A stretch of 50,142 bases of DNA. Origin: Planotetraspora sp. A-T 1434 (GTDB lineage Bacteria > Actinomycetota > Actinomycetes > Streptosporangiales > Streptosporangiaceae). Position numbers and translations under genes: made by a program. Below are positions 17,019 through 25,605 of this stretch, one piece after another. Position 1 is the first letter of the stretch; each line of letters opens with the position of its first letter. The stretch covers positions 1 through 50,142 of the forward strand of contig NZ_JAOEGB010000040.1 in assembly GCF_025420585.1 (NCBI RefSeq), written 5' to 3'. The notes below the pieces were generated by a model. That model was given only the letters and a program-made list of their open reading frames with translations. It was not told the origin of the DNA and ran no database searches.

Positions 17019-17084
17019 CGGACCGCGCGTGCCGGGCCCAGCGGGAGGCGGGCCCCACATCGACGACTTCGAACAGGAGAACCC

Positions 17085-18317
17085 ATGCCCGAGATCCCCG
17101 GCGACGCCTCACTGCGGGAACGCGCCGCCAAGGTCATCCCCGGTGGCATGTACGGCCACCTCAACGCGGCCCTGCACGGTGACAAGTACCCGCAGTTCTT
17201 CGTCAGGGCGGAAGGCGCGCGGCAGTGGGACGCAGACGGCCGCGAGTACGTGGACCTCATGTGCAGCTGGGGCCCGATGATCGTGGGCCACCGCAACCCC
17301 CGGGTGGAGGCGGCCGCCGCCGCCCAGCAGGCTTCCGGCGACTGCCTCAACGGCCCCGGCCCCGTGATGGTGGAGCTGGCGGAGTTGCTGGTCGACCTCA
17401 TCCCGTCGGCCGACTGGGCGATGTTCTCCAAGAACGGCACCGACGCCACCACACAGGCCCTCATGGTGGCCAGGGCCGCGACCGGCCGGACCAAGGTGCT
17501 GGTGGCCCACGGCGCCTACCACGGCGCGGACCCGTGGTGCACTCCCGGCCTGTCCGGGGTGACCCCCAACCAGCGCGCCGACTCCATCGAGTTCACCTAC
17601 AACGACCTCGAGTCCGCCGAGGCCGCCGCGGCCCAGGCGGAGGGAGACGTCGCCGCCATCCTCGTCACGCCGTTCAAGCACGACTCGTTCGAGGACCAGG
17701 AACTGGCCGAGGCGGCCTTCGCCACCGGGATCCGCGCCCTGGCCGACCGGCTCGGCGCGGCCCTCGTCATCGACGACGTGCGGGCCGGGTGGCGGCTGGA
17801 CCTGCGGGGTTCCTGGGAGCCGCTCGGCGTCCGGCCCGACCTGACGGCCTGGAGCAAGGCCATGGCCAACGGCTTCCCCATCGCCGCGGTCACGGGCGCC
17901 GACGCGCTGCGCGGCGCGGCCCAGTCGCTCTACTCGACCGGGTCGTTCTGGTTCTCCGCCACCGCGATGGCCGCGGCCAAGGCGACGATCGAGATCCTCC
18001 GCGAGACCGACGGCGTGGCGCTCATGCACCGCGCGGGCTCCCGCCTGCGGGAAGGGCTGGCGGCGCAGGCGGCCTCCCACGGGTTCGTGGTGAACCAGAC
18101 CGGGCCGGTGCAGGTGCCGTGGCTGTCCTTCGAGGGCGACGCGACCCTGGAGAAGGCCATCCACTGGGCCGGAGCCTGCCTGGACGAGGGCGTCTACCTC
18201 CACCCGTGGCACAACTGGTTCCTGTCGGCCGCCCATACGGACGCGGAGATCGACCGCGCGCTGCAGGGCACCGACGCCGCCTTCGCCAAGCTCAGGGCCG
18301 CCTTCGGCGCGGAGTGA
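17085..18317 (+). CDS. Class-III PLP aminotransferase (glutamate-1-semialdehyde aminomutase-like)
   Basis: A 410-residue fold-type I PLP enzyme. The Schiff-base lysine is Lys258 in AWSKAMANGFPIAA. The cofactor-binding Asp lies in VIDDVRAGWR (Asp230/Asp231), and the phosphate-binding region NGTDATTQA is near residue 113. Overall it resembles glutamate-1-semialdehyde 2,1-aminomutase relatives (VIPGGMYGH, then GPMIVGHRNP). A heme-pathway role is unlikely because no other heme gene is nearby; it is more likely a transaminase or aminomutase of a dedicated pathway with the kinase. The ATG is preceded by GAACAGGAGA. A Gly/Cys-rich stretch between it and the next gene suggests transcription ends here. 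Confidence 0.9.
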   Translation: MPEIPGDASLRERAAKVIPGGMYGHLNAALHGDKYPQFFVRAEGARQWDADGREYVDLMCSWGPMIVGHRNPRVEAAAAAQQASGDCLNGPGPVMVELAELLVDLIPSADWAMFSKNGTDATTQALMVARAATGRTKVLVAHGAYHGADPWCTPGLSGVTPNQRADSIEFTYNDLESAEAAAAQAEGDVAAILVTPFKHDSFEDQELAEAAFATGIRALADRLGAALVIDDVRAGWRLDLRGSWEPLGVRPDLTAWSKAMANGFPIAAVTGADALRGAAQSLYSTGSFWFSATAMAAAKATIEILRETDGVALMHRAGSRLREGLAAQAASHGFVVNQTGPVQVPWLSFEGDATLEKAIHWAGACLDEGVYLHPWHNWFLSAAHTDAEIDRALQGTDAAFAKLRAAFGAE

Positions 18318-18455
18318 CGCGGGAGCCCGCCGGGGCGGGCGGCGCTCCTGCTCGGGCGCGGGTGTTGCGGTCGGCGCTTCTGGGAGACCGGCTGCGGTTC
18401 CAGCGCGGGTGGTTGCGGGCGCGCCTCCTGCGTATGATCCCGGCGAGGAGGGACC

Positions 18456-21098
18456 GTGGATCGGTGGCCGTTCGCCGGGCGCTCGGGGGAGCTCGACCGG
18501 ATCGCGGGCATGCTGCGCGAGGGGCGGAGCGTCGTGATCGCCGGGGACGCCGGCGTGGGTAAGAGCCGGCTCTCCACACAGGTGCTGGAATCTCCCGCCC
18601 TGCGGGATTTCGCCGTCGAGACCGTCCGCGCGACCCAGGCCGCCGCCGCGCTGCCGTTCGGCGCTCTCGCCCACCTGCTTCCGGCGGTCGTCCCCTCGGA
18701 GGTGTCCAACCCGCTCCGGTGGGCCGCAGACGCCGTCCTCGGAGCGGCCATGCGGGGAGGGCCGCCACGGCGGCCGCTGATCCTGGCCGTTGACGACGCG
18801 CACCTGCTCGACTCGATGTCGGCCGCGCTGGTGCACCTCCTGCCGCGCCTGCCGCCCGACCTTGCCCCGGTCAGGCCCGGCCAGGCCCGGATCCTCGCGA
18901 CCGTCCGTACGGGCGAGCCCGCACCCGACTCGGTCGTCGAGCTCTGGAAGGACGGCCTGGCGACGCGGGTGGAGCTGGAGTCGCTGTCGGAGGAGGACTC
19001 CGCGGCGGTGCTGGCCGGAGCGCTGGAAGGAGACGTCGACCCCACCACGGCGAGCCGCCTGTGGCGGGTCACCAAGGGCAACGTCCTGCTGCTGCGCGAG
19101 GTGGTGCTCGCGAGCCGGGCGACCGGGGCCCTGCGGGCCGAGTCCGGGATGTGGCGCCTCGACGGTGAGCCCGCCCTGGCCCCACGGCTGGTCGAGGTGA
19201 TCGACCAGCGCCTCGGCCGGCTCGACGCCGCCGAGACGCGGGTGCTGGAGCTCGTCGTGCTGGGCGAGCCCGTCGGCCTGGCCGAGCTGGAGTCGCTCTG
19301 CCCGCCCGAGGCGGTGGAGGCGGTCGAGGCCAGAGGGCTCATCCAGGTGGCCGGGGACGGCCGGCGCCAGCGGGTCCGCCTCACCCATCCGTTGTACGGC
19401 GAGGTCATCCGGTCCCGCTGCCCCGACCTGAGGGCGAGGCGGCGGGTCCGGGAGCTGGCGGAGGCGGTGGAGGCCACCGGCGCGCGCCGCCGTGAGGACA
19501 CCCTCCGCCTGGCGGTCTGGTGGCTGGACGCCGGGGACGCCCCCGGCCCCGCCGTGCTCCTGGCGGGGTGCGAGGCGGCCTGGGCGCTGCACGATCTCAC
19601 GCTGGCGGCCCGGCTCGGCTGGGCGGCGCTGCGCGCGGGGGGCGGCATGAGCGCCGCCATCACGCTCGGCATCGTGCTCAACTACGCCGAGCGCCACGAC
19701 GAGGCCGAGGCGATGTGGGGCGCGGTCACCGACGAGCCCGCCGACGACCGCGAGCGGGCCGGTTACGCGATCGCCCGGGGCCACAACCTCTACTGGGGCC
19801 TCGATCGGCACGAGCCGGCGATGAGGATGCTGACCGACGCCGAGGCGTCGATCCGCGACCCTCTGTGGAACCAGCACGTCACCGCCCAGAGAGCGGCCTT
19901 CCTCGTGTTCGGCGCGCGCCTCGGCGAGTCGCTGCCCGTCGCCACGGGACTGCTCGCCGCGTCGCAGGGCATCATGATCGACGCGCAGGCCCACGCGGTC
20001 GCGACGCTGGCCCACGGCCACAGCGGCCGCACCGCGACGGCCCTCGAACACGCCCACGCGGCGCTGAGCTCCGTGGACGCCTGGCACAGCGCGGTGCCGA
20101 ACGTCCTGCCGGCGTCGCTCATCGGTGCGGGGCTGGCCCATCTCTTCGCGGGCAAGCCGGGCGAAGCCGAGGCCCTCGCCGCCGGAGCCCTGCGGAACGG
20201 TGCCGAGTATGAGAAGTGGGACCTGGCTGCCACCATGCTGAAGGCTCTCCTGGCGCAGTCTGGACGGCTGTCCGGCCGCCTCGCCGAGGGCGCGCGCCAC
20301 GCGGCGGAGTCCGCGGCGCACGGGTCCGGCGCCGTGGCCGCCATCGGCTCTCTCGCGTGGGGCGAGCTGGCGCACACGGCCGCCCTCATGGGAGACCTCG
20401 GCCGCGCCCGCCAGGCACTGCGGGAAGCGGAGCGGCGCCGCCTTTCCTCCACGCGGATCCTCGGTTTCTGGGCCGACCACGCCGCTGTCTGGCTCGCCGC
20501 GATGGAGGGCGACGCCGGCGGCGCGTTGTCGCTCGCCGCGGAACTCGCCGAGGGGTGCCGTGCCGTCGGCGCCCTGGGCCACGAGATGATCACCCTGCAT
20601 GATGCCGTACGGCTCGGCGCGGCGGCACGGGTGGTGGGGCGCATCGAGGAGATCGCGCCCCTCCACGACGGCGACCTCGCTCCCGCCTGCGCCGCTCACG
20701 CCCGCGCCGCCGCGTCCGGCGACGGGGCGGCCCTCGACCGGGCGGCGGAGACGTTCGACGGCCTCGGCTTGCCCCTGCACGCGGCCGACGCGTTCGCCCA
20801 GGCGTCCCTCGCCCATGGAGCCGCCGGCCGTACGGCCCCCGCGCGGGCGTCGTCGGCCCGTGCGTGGGCCCTGTCCCGGCGGTGCGAGGCCGGGGTCACG
20901 CCCGCCCTCGGCCGCCTCCGGGCTCCCGCCCTCACCCCCAGAGAGCTGGAGATCGCCCGCCTGGCCGCGTCCGGGCTGACCAGCAAGGAGATCGCCGCAC
21001 GGCTGTTCGCCTCGTCCCGGACGATCGACAACCACCTGTCCGCGATCTACGCGAAGCTCGGCATCTCGGGACGCGGCGACCTCGGAGGGCTCGTCTGA
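18456..21098 (+). CDS. LuxR-family LAL-type ATPase regulator (first paralogue)
   Basis: An 880-residue large ATP-binding LuxR regulator. Walker A GDAGVGKS (30-37) follows the family opening WPFAGRSGELDRI. Walker B is LILAVDDAHLLD (about 110). A long helical, TPR-like middle part spans about 350-800, and a C-terminal LuxR helix-turn-helix (about 825-875) includes LTPRELEIARLAASGLTSKE and SSRTIDNHLSAIYAKLG. It acts as an ATP-dependent activator with an unknown ligand. A GTG at 18456 is the start, behind GAGGAGG. It is clearly paralogous to the regulator at 25606-28314 (same opening, linker and HTH layout). The two face each other across the GNAT/NTPase genes. Confidence 0.92.
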   Translation: MDRWPFAGRSGELDRIAGMLREGRSVVIAGDAGVGKSRLSTQVLESPALRDFAVETVRATQAAAALPFGALAHLLPAVVPSEVSNPLRWAADAVLGAAMRGGPPRRPLILAVDDAHLLDSMSAALVHLLPRLPPDLAPVRPGQARILATVRTGEPAPDSVVELWKDGLATRVELESLSEEDSAAVLAGALEGDVDPTTASRLWRVTKGNVLLLREVVLASRATGALRAESGMWRLDGEPALAPRLVEVIDQRLGRLDAAETRVLELVVLGEPVGLAELESLCPPEAVEAVEARGLIQVAGDGRRQRVRLTHPLYGEVIRSRCPDLRARRRVRELAEAVEATGARRREDTLRLAVWWLDAGDAPGPAVLLAGCEAAWALHDLTLAARLGWAALRAGGGMSAAITLGIVLNYAERHDEAEAMWGAVTDEPADDRERAGYAIARGHNLYWGLDRHEPAMRMLTDAEASIRDPLWNQHVTAQRAAFLVFGARLGESLPVATGLLAASQGIMIDAQAHAVATLAHGHSGRTATALEHAHAALSSVDAWHSAVPNVLPASLIGAGLAHLFAGKPGEAEALAAGALRNGAEYEKWDLAATMLKALLAQSGRLSGRLAEGARHAAESAAHGSGAVAAIGSLAWGELAHTAALMGDLGRARQALREAERRRLSSTRILGFWADHAAVWLAAMEGDAGGALSLAAELAEGCRAVGALGHEMITLHDAVRLGAAARVVGRIEEIAPLHDGDLAPACAAHARAAASGDGAALDRAAETFDGLGLPLHAADAFAQASLAHGAAGRTAPARASSARAWALSRRCEAGVTPALGRLRAPALTPRELEIARLAASGLTSKEIAARLFASSRTIDNHLSAIYAKLGISGRGDLGGLV

Positions 21099-21140
21099 GG
21101 CCGCCGCGAGGTCTGGCCCCCGCGGACCGTATCGTCCCAA

Positions 21141-22250
21141 TCAGCGCGTGCGGGCCCACTGGAGGTCGTCGACGCGGGTGCCGCCGGGCCCCGGCAGCAG
21201 GTCCTTGACGAGCACCTCGCGGGTGAACCCGGCCCGTTCGAGCACCCGGTGCGAGGCGGTGTTCTCCGGGGCGGTGCCCGCGACGATCCGCCACAGCGAG
21301 GTGTTCTCGAAGGCCCACTCGACGAGCAGGTTCACCGCGCGCGTCGTGAGGCCCCGCCCGCGATGGCGCGGGTGCAGGCTGTAGCCGATCATGGCCTGGC
21401 CGAGGGGCGGGATGATGTTGGTGAGCTGGATGTCTCCCGCGTACTCGCCGGTCTCCGCGTCCCGGATGGCGATCGAGGCCATCTGCCCCGCGAGCCACCG
21501 GTGGCCCGCGTAGCGGCAGCGCGCCACCGTCTCCGCGTAGTCCGGCGTCACAGGCGGGACGTGGTATTTGACGATGTCCGGGACCGACGCCACCGCGTGG
21601 CGGTCGGCGGCGTCGCCCGTGGTGAGCGGCGTGAGCAGCACGACGCCGTCCGTGAGCGAACCACCGGGGAAGCCCCCGGGGAAGAACGGCAGGAACGGCT
21701 CGATGGGGTCGCCGGGGTCGGTGGACAGCCGGGCGAAGGCCACCATGTCGGCGCGGGAGCCGTCCCTCGACGCCTGCGCCCCGCGCAGCACCCCCTCGTG
21801 CTCGAAGCCGGCCGCGTAGGCGACGCGCTGGCTGACGATGTTCTCGACCCCCGCGAGCAGCGCGAGACGCGGCAGGCCGTGCGCGAACGCCCACTCGGAG
21901 AGCGCCCGGACGGCGGCCGTCGCGACTCCCCGCCCCCGCGCCCAGGGCGCGACCCAGTAACCGACCTCGCCGTTGCCGAGCCGGTCGACCGGCTTCAGCC
22001 CGATCACGCCGAGGAGCTCCGCCTCCCCGGGGCCGGCGATCACGAACTCGGCGCCGCCCGCCTCCCAGCCGCCGGGAGCCAGCTCGGTGATCCACAACAG
22101 CGCGTCGTCACGGGTGTACGGCGACGGGACAAGGGGAATGAACCGGGCGATATCCGGATCGGCGCAGGCACGCGTGATCCCGTCGGCGTCGCTCGTCTCG
22201 GGAGTCCGTAGAACCACTGGACCGGCGGAAATGACCTCGTGGGGCAACAT
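21141..22250 (-). CDS. Tandem GNAT-domain N-acetyltransferase
   Basis: A 369-residue protein with two GNAT domains of the RimJ/RimL type. Domain 1 (about 5-180) has the acetyl-CoA loop WARGRGVATAAVRALSEWAF. Domain 2 (about 195-350) has HRGRGLTTRAVNLLVEWAF and the NTASHRVLERAGF motif. Both Q/RxxGxG/A pyrophosphate loops look intact, so both halves could bind acetyl-CoA. The family acetylates protein N-termini, amino acids or drugs; no substrate is apparent. It is convergent with the first LAL regulator (42 bases apart) and divergent from the NTPase gene across a palindrome-bearing 215-base gap. Confidence 0.88.
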   Translation of the reverse strand: MLPHEVISAGPVVLRTPETSDADGITRACADPDIARFIPLVPSPYTRDDALLWITELAPGGWEAGGAEFVIAGPGEAELLGVIGLKPVDRLGNGEVGYWVAPWARGRGVATAAVRALSEWAFAHGLPRLALLAGVENIVSQRVAYAAGFEHEGVLRGAQASRDGSRADMVAFARLSTDPGDPIEPFLPFFPGGFPGGSLTDGVVLLTPLTTGDAADRHAVASVPDIVKYHVPPVTPDYAETVARCRYAGHRWLAGQMASIAIRDAETGEYAGDIQLTNIIPPLGQAMIGYSLHPRHRGRGLTTRAVNLLVEWAFENTSLWRIVAGTAPENTASHRVLERAGFTREVLVKDLLPGPGGTRVDDLQWARTR

Positions 22251-22340
22251 GTCCCATTGCTACCAGCCGCCCCGCTCCGGCGGCCATCCCATTTCCCGGT
22301 ACGGCCCGCCTCCCGTCGCCTCCCCGTACGGCCCGAGGCC

Positions 22341-22387
22341 GCCTGAGTAGGCGCCTCGCTCCTGATTGAGTAATCCGCTACTCAGGC
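22341..22387. promoter_or_regulatory. Inverted repeat between the divergent GNAT and NTPase genes
   Basis: GCCTGAGTAG (22341-22350) is perfectly inverted as CTACTCAGGC (22378-22387), 27 bases apart. The right half also forms a short internal palindrome, TGAGTA/TACTCA (22367-22384). The position in a divergent promoter region flanked by two LuxR-type regulators suggests an operator. The rest of 22251-22465 shows no other structure. Confidence 0.6.
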
Positions 22388-22465
22388 CAGCCGCGCCGCG
22401 GCGTGTTTCCGTGGAGAGCGTGGAACCGCACCCCCCGCGGGGGAACTCGGCATGGAGGCCCTGAG

Positions 22466-25153
22466 ATGACGGAGACCGCCCCCACCGTGCACGTCGGGAG
22501 GGACATGCGCGGCCCCCTCATCACGGGGGACTACAACGTCGCCGTGACGGCGGAGGGGTCGACCGTCACCGTGATCCAGGGCTCGCGACGCCCGGCGCCG
22601 CGCCGCCGCGACCGGATCAGCCTCCCGCCCCGCCGGGCCGCGCCGCCCATCGGCCGGGACGCCGAGCTGGCCGTCCTCACGTCCGCGGCGGTCGACGGGC
22701 GGACGCTCCAGGTCTTCGCCCCGCCGGGATCGGGGAAGAGCGTCCTGTTGCGGCACGCCGCGCGGCTGCTCGCGGGCGACGGCGCCGATGTCGTCTTCCT
22801 CAACGGTCACGGCCGCGACGCCGAGGACCTCGTCCAGGACCTGTTCGAGGCCTGCTACGACGCCGAGGGATATCGGCCGGGAGCCCCGGAGCTGCGCCGC
22901 CTGATGGCGGGAGTCGGCGTGTGCCTGCTGGCCGACGACGTGGACCTGCCCGGCGAGGAGCTGGCCGGGATCTTCGACGCCGTCCCCGACGGCGCGGTCC
23001 TGTTCACCTCGGCCGCCCGGTCGCTCTGGTGGCACGGGGACGCGCTCGCCCTCACCGGGCTCGGCCGCGAGGCCGCGCTCGAGCTCCTGTCGGCCGCCGC
23101 CGCCAGACCGCTGGAGCCGTCCGAGACCGAGGCCGCGGCGCTGCTCTGGGAGGCCACGGACGGGCACCCGCTCGACCTGATGCGCGCGGCCGCCGTGACC
23201 GGCGGGAGTGGCGGACCGGGCCTCCTGCCGCGACCCGCTGACGTGCCGGGGATCCTGCCCCGGATCCTCGGCACGCTCGACGGCCCCGGCCGCGAGATCG
23301 TCACCCTGCTCGGCGTGGTGGACGGCGCCACGGCCTCGCGGGAGCTGCTGGCCCTGCTCGCGGAGGGCGTCGACGGGCTCGACGAGACGATCACACGGCT
23401 GGCGGGCATGGGCCTGGTCACCGAGTCCGAGTACGGCTGCCGCCTGACCGATGGGGTCGCCGGCGCCCTTCCGGCCCGGCTCACCCTCGGCGGGAGCCGG
23501 CTGGCCGCGATCGCCGAACGGCTCACGGCGTGGGCCGCCTCGGCCCCGCCCGCCGGCGTCGCCGGCAACCAGACGCTCGTCACGGGGGTCGTCGACGCGC
23601 TCGTCAGGGCGGGCCGGCCGGAGCTCGGCACCGCGCTCGCCCGCGCCGCCGCGCCCGCGGCCGCCAGGTCGCTCCGCTGGGGAGCGTGGCGGCGCCTCCT
23701 CGACGGGGGCCTCGGAGCGGCCAGAGCCGCGGGCGACGAGCCCGCCCAGGCCTACTTCACCCATGAGCACGGCATCCGGTCACTCCTGACCGGCAACAGG
23801 GTCAAGGCCGCCGTCTCCATCGCGGCGGCCATCGCGATCTGGCACCGCCTTGGCGACACGGGGGCCGCCGAGGCGGCGCGGCAGACGCAGGCCCTCACCG
23901 GGACCCCGCCCGCGGCCGCCTCCGGCCCCGCCGCCGATCCGGGCGCGGCGTCGGCGCACCCGCCCGGCCAGGGGGCCAACGGCGGGCACAGTGGCGGGCA
24001 CAGTGGCGGGCACAGTGGCGGGCACAGTGGCGGGAACGGCGAGCACAGCGCCCACGGCTCCCATGGACCGGCGACTGACCAGGCGGCGAGCGGCGGTCAC
24101 CAGGGCGCGACCTCCCACGGGCGGACCCCCGTGAAGAACGGGAAGGGGCCCGCGTCGGGCAAGGGAGGCGCGGCCGGTAAGGGCGGCACGGCGGGAACGG
24201 GGGGTGCGGCGGGAACGGGGGGTGCGGCGGCGCACGGCCTGCCGCTCACCGGCAAGCTCTTCATCGGCCTGGCCCTCGGCGGCGGTCTCGTCGCGGGCGG
24301 CGCGTACGGCTTCGGGCAGCTCAGCAGGCCGGACACCGTCCCCATTCACGTCGCGGTCAAGACGAAGGTCATCGCGGTGAGCCTCCCCGAGCGGCAGACC
24401 GAGTGCGCCCCGGCCGGCAAGGGCACCGACTGCACCTGGACGATCGAGGCGTCCAAGGACAAGGCCGACACCATCGGCGTGCGCCCCGACGGGCCCCTGC
24501 CCAAGGGTGTCGCGATGCGCTACTGGGGCTGCGCGGAAGGCGATGAGGTCCCCACCTGCACGGTCAAGGCCGACCAGGAGAAGTCGGTCTGCGTCTCGAC
24601 GACCAGCCCCAAGGACAAGGCGGCCCGCAAGGCCTGCGCCGGGCTCGTGACGCGGCCGGGAACCGGGACGTCTGAGACGCCGATCTCAGAGAAGGGTCCG
24701 ACGACACGCTTCACCATCTCCATCACCACCCGGTGGCCGATAGAGGTCTCCGGTCTCCCGGACGGCTGCACGCTGAAGCTGAACGAGGAGGACCTCATGA
24801 AGCGGAAGGACGCGTGCGGCTTCGACCCGCCCATCGGCGGCTCCTTCACCCTGTCCGCCCGGATCACCGGCCCCGACCCTTACGCCTACATGCGAGGGGT
24901 GTCCAGCCCCGACAACTCCATCGTCTGGTACGGCTGCGACGAGCCCTCCCCGTCGGATACCTGCACGGTCACGGTCACACAGGAGCGGGTCGACCAGACG
25001 AGGAAATGGCTGCGCGAGGATCCCGGCAATCCCAAGAGCAGGGTCAGCGTGTGCATGGCCACCAAGGACCTCGCCGAGGCCTCCGGGCGGACCACCTGCG
25101 CCATGCTGACCGGCTCCGAGCTTCCGCCCGTGGCCGACCTCCGTCCCTCATGA
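22466..25153 (+). CDS. Membrane-anchored STAND-like NTPase with Gly/Asn N-terminal motif and Cys-rich ectodomain
   Basis: An 895-residue protein that I cannot assign to a named family. Residues 8-25 (VHVGRDMRGPLITGDYNV) form a short Gly/Asp/Asn motif that recurs in the next gene product. An NTPase follows: Walker A APPGSGKS (85-92), a hydrophobic Walker B ending in Asp157-Asp158, and an AAA/STAND-type lid with a winged-helix-like region (about 230-340). Residues about 480-590 are a low-complexity linker with GHSG repeats. One membrane helix (about 596-615) leads to a C-terminal ectodomain of two similar Cys-rich repeats, each with a W/Y-GC, TCTV, VxVC and CAxL pattern. The start at 22466 follows GGAGG. 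It resembles NLR-like signalling ATPases in layout; the function is inferred only. Confidence 0.8.
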   Translation: MTETAPTVHVGRDMRGPLITGDYNVAVTAEGSTVTVIQGSRRPAPRRRDRISLPPRRAAPPIGRDAELAVLTSAAVDGRTLQVFAPPGSGKSVLLRHAARLLAGDGADVVFLNGHGRDAEDLVQDLFEACYDAEGYRPGAPELRRLMAGVGVCLLADDVDLPGEELAGIFDAVPDGAVLFTSAARSLWWHGDALALTGLGREAALELLSAAAARPLEPSETEAAALLWEATDGHPLDLMRAAAVTGGSGGPGLLPRPADVPGILPRILGTLDGPGREIVTLLGVVDGATASRELLALLAEGVDGLDETITRLAGMGLVTESEYGCRLTDGVAGALPARLTLGGSRLAAIAERLTAWAASAPPAGVAGNQTLVTGVVDALVRAGRPELGTALARAAAPAAARSLRWGAWRRLLDGGLGAARAAGDEPAQAYFTHEHGIRSLLTGNRVKAAVSIAAAIAIWHRLGDTGAAEAARQTQALTGTPPAAASGPAADPGAASAHPPGQGANGGHSGGHSGGHSGGHSGGNGEHSAHGSHGPATDQAASGGHQGATSHGRTPVKNGKGPASGKGGAAGKGGTAGTGGAAGTGGAAAHGLPLTGKLFIGLALGGGLVAGGAYGFGQLSRPDTVPIHVAVKTKVIAVSLPERQTECAPAGKGTDCTWTIEASKDKADTIGVRPDGPLPKGVAMRYWGCAEGDEVPTCTVKADQEKSVCVSTTSPKDKAARKACAGLVTRPGTGTSETPISEKGPTTRFTISITTRWPIEVSGLPDGCTLKLNEEDLMKRKDACGFDPPIGGSFTLSARITGPDPYAYMRGVSSPDNSIVWYGCDEPSPSDTCTVTVTQERVDQTRKWLREDPGNPKSRVSVCMATKDLAEASGRTTCAMLTGSELPPVADLRPS
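23984..24031 (+). repeat. 12-bp in-frame tandem repeat inside the NTPase gene
   Basis: Four perfect copies of GGGCACAGTGGC (23984-24031) encode GHSG repeats in the linker before the membrane helix. Near-repeats of GCGGGAACGGGGGGTG follow at about 24190-24225. Copy number probably varies between strains without breaking the frame. Confidence 0.9.
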
Positions 25154-25166
25154 ACGGGAGCGCCCG

Positions 25167-25592
25167 ATGACAGATCGGACCGGACACAAGATCAGCGTCG
25201 GCCGGAACATGACCGGCCACATCGTCACCGGAGACGGGAACATCACCGTCTCGGCGCAGCCGCCGCCACCTGAGCCAGCCCCACTGGAAGACACACTGGA
25301 AGACACAGGAGATCTGAAGGACGCGCTCGACCGGCTGCGCCGCCTGATCGAGGCAGACGGGGACGACAGGGCCGGTACGGCTCTCGCCAAGCTCGGCGAG
25401 CTGGAGGAGGCCGTCTTCGCCGAGCCGCCGGACCTGGCGACCATGGAGCATGTGCGCGGCTGGTTCGCCCGCAGGTTCCCCCGGATGGCGGCCGCCGTGG
25501 GGCGGGTGGTCGTCAGCCCGATCGTCGACAGGCTCGCCGCCGCGGCCGGTGAGGAGGTCGCGGAGGAGTTCCGGCGGCGCTTCCACACATGA
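25167..25592 (+). CDS. Small helical partner protein sharing the NTPase N-terminal motif
   Basis: A 141-residue protein. Residues 10-29 (SVGRNMTGHIVTGDGNITVS) align with the NTPase motif at 8-27: VGR-M-G--TGD-N is common to both. A Pro/Glu linker (31-50) leads to a predicted four-helix C-terminus (about 52-141) with no recognised catalytic residue. The start lies 13 bases after the NTPase stop codon, so the two are almost certainly co-transcribed and translationally close. A shared terminal motif on an ATPase and a small neighbour is the usual layout for homotypic adaptor pairs in bacterial signalling or conflict systems. No toxin-like domain is visible, so it is more likely an adaptor or regulator. 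Confidence 0.75.
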   Translation: MTDRTGHKISVGRNMTGHIVTGDGNITVSAQPPPPEPAPLEDTLEDTGDLKDALDRLRRLIEADGDDRAGTALAKLGELEEAVFAEPPDLATMEHVRGWFARRFPRMAAAVGRVVVSPIVDRLAAAAGEEVAEEFRRRFHT

Positions 25593-25605
25593 CGGGGCCG
25601 GTCGC

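Noticed and set aside
17085-18317. Heme-biosynthetic glutamate-1-semialdehyde aminomutase (hemL).
   Set aside because: The context is a TetR-controlled kinase operon with no heme genes; class-III aminotransferases are often mislabelled this way.
17109-21140. Very long open frame on the minus strand opposite the aminotransferase and first LAL gene.
   Set aside because: It is antisense to two genes with clear motifs. Its translation is Arg/Gly/Pro-rich with no domain, as expected from third-position GC bias.
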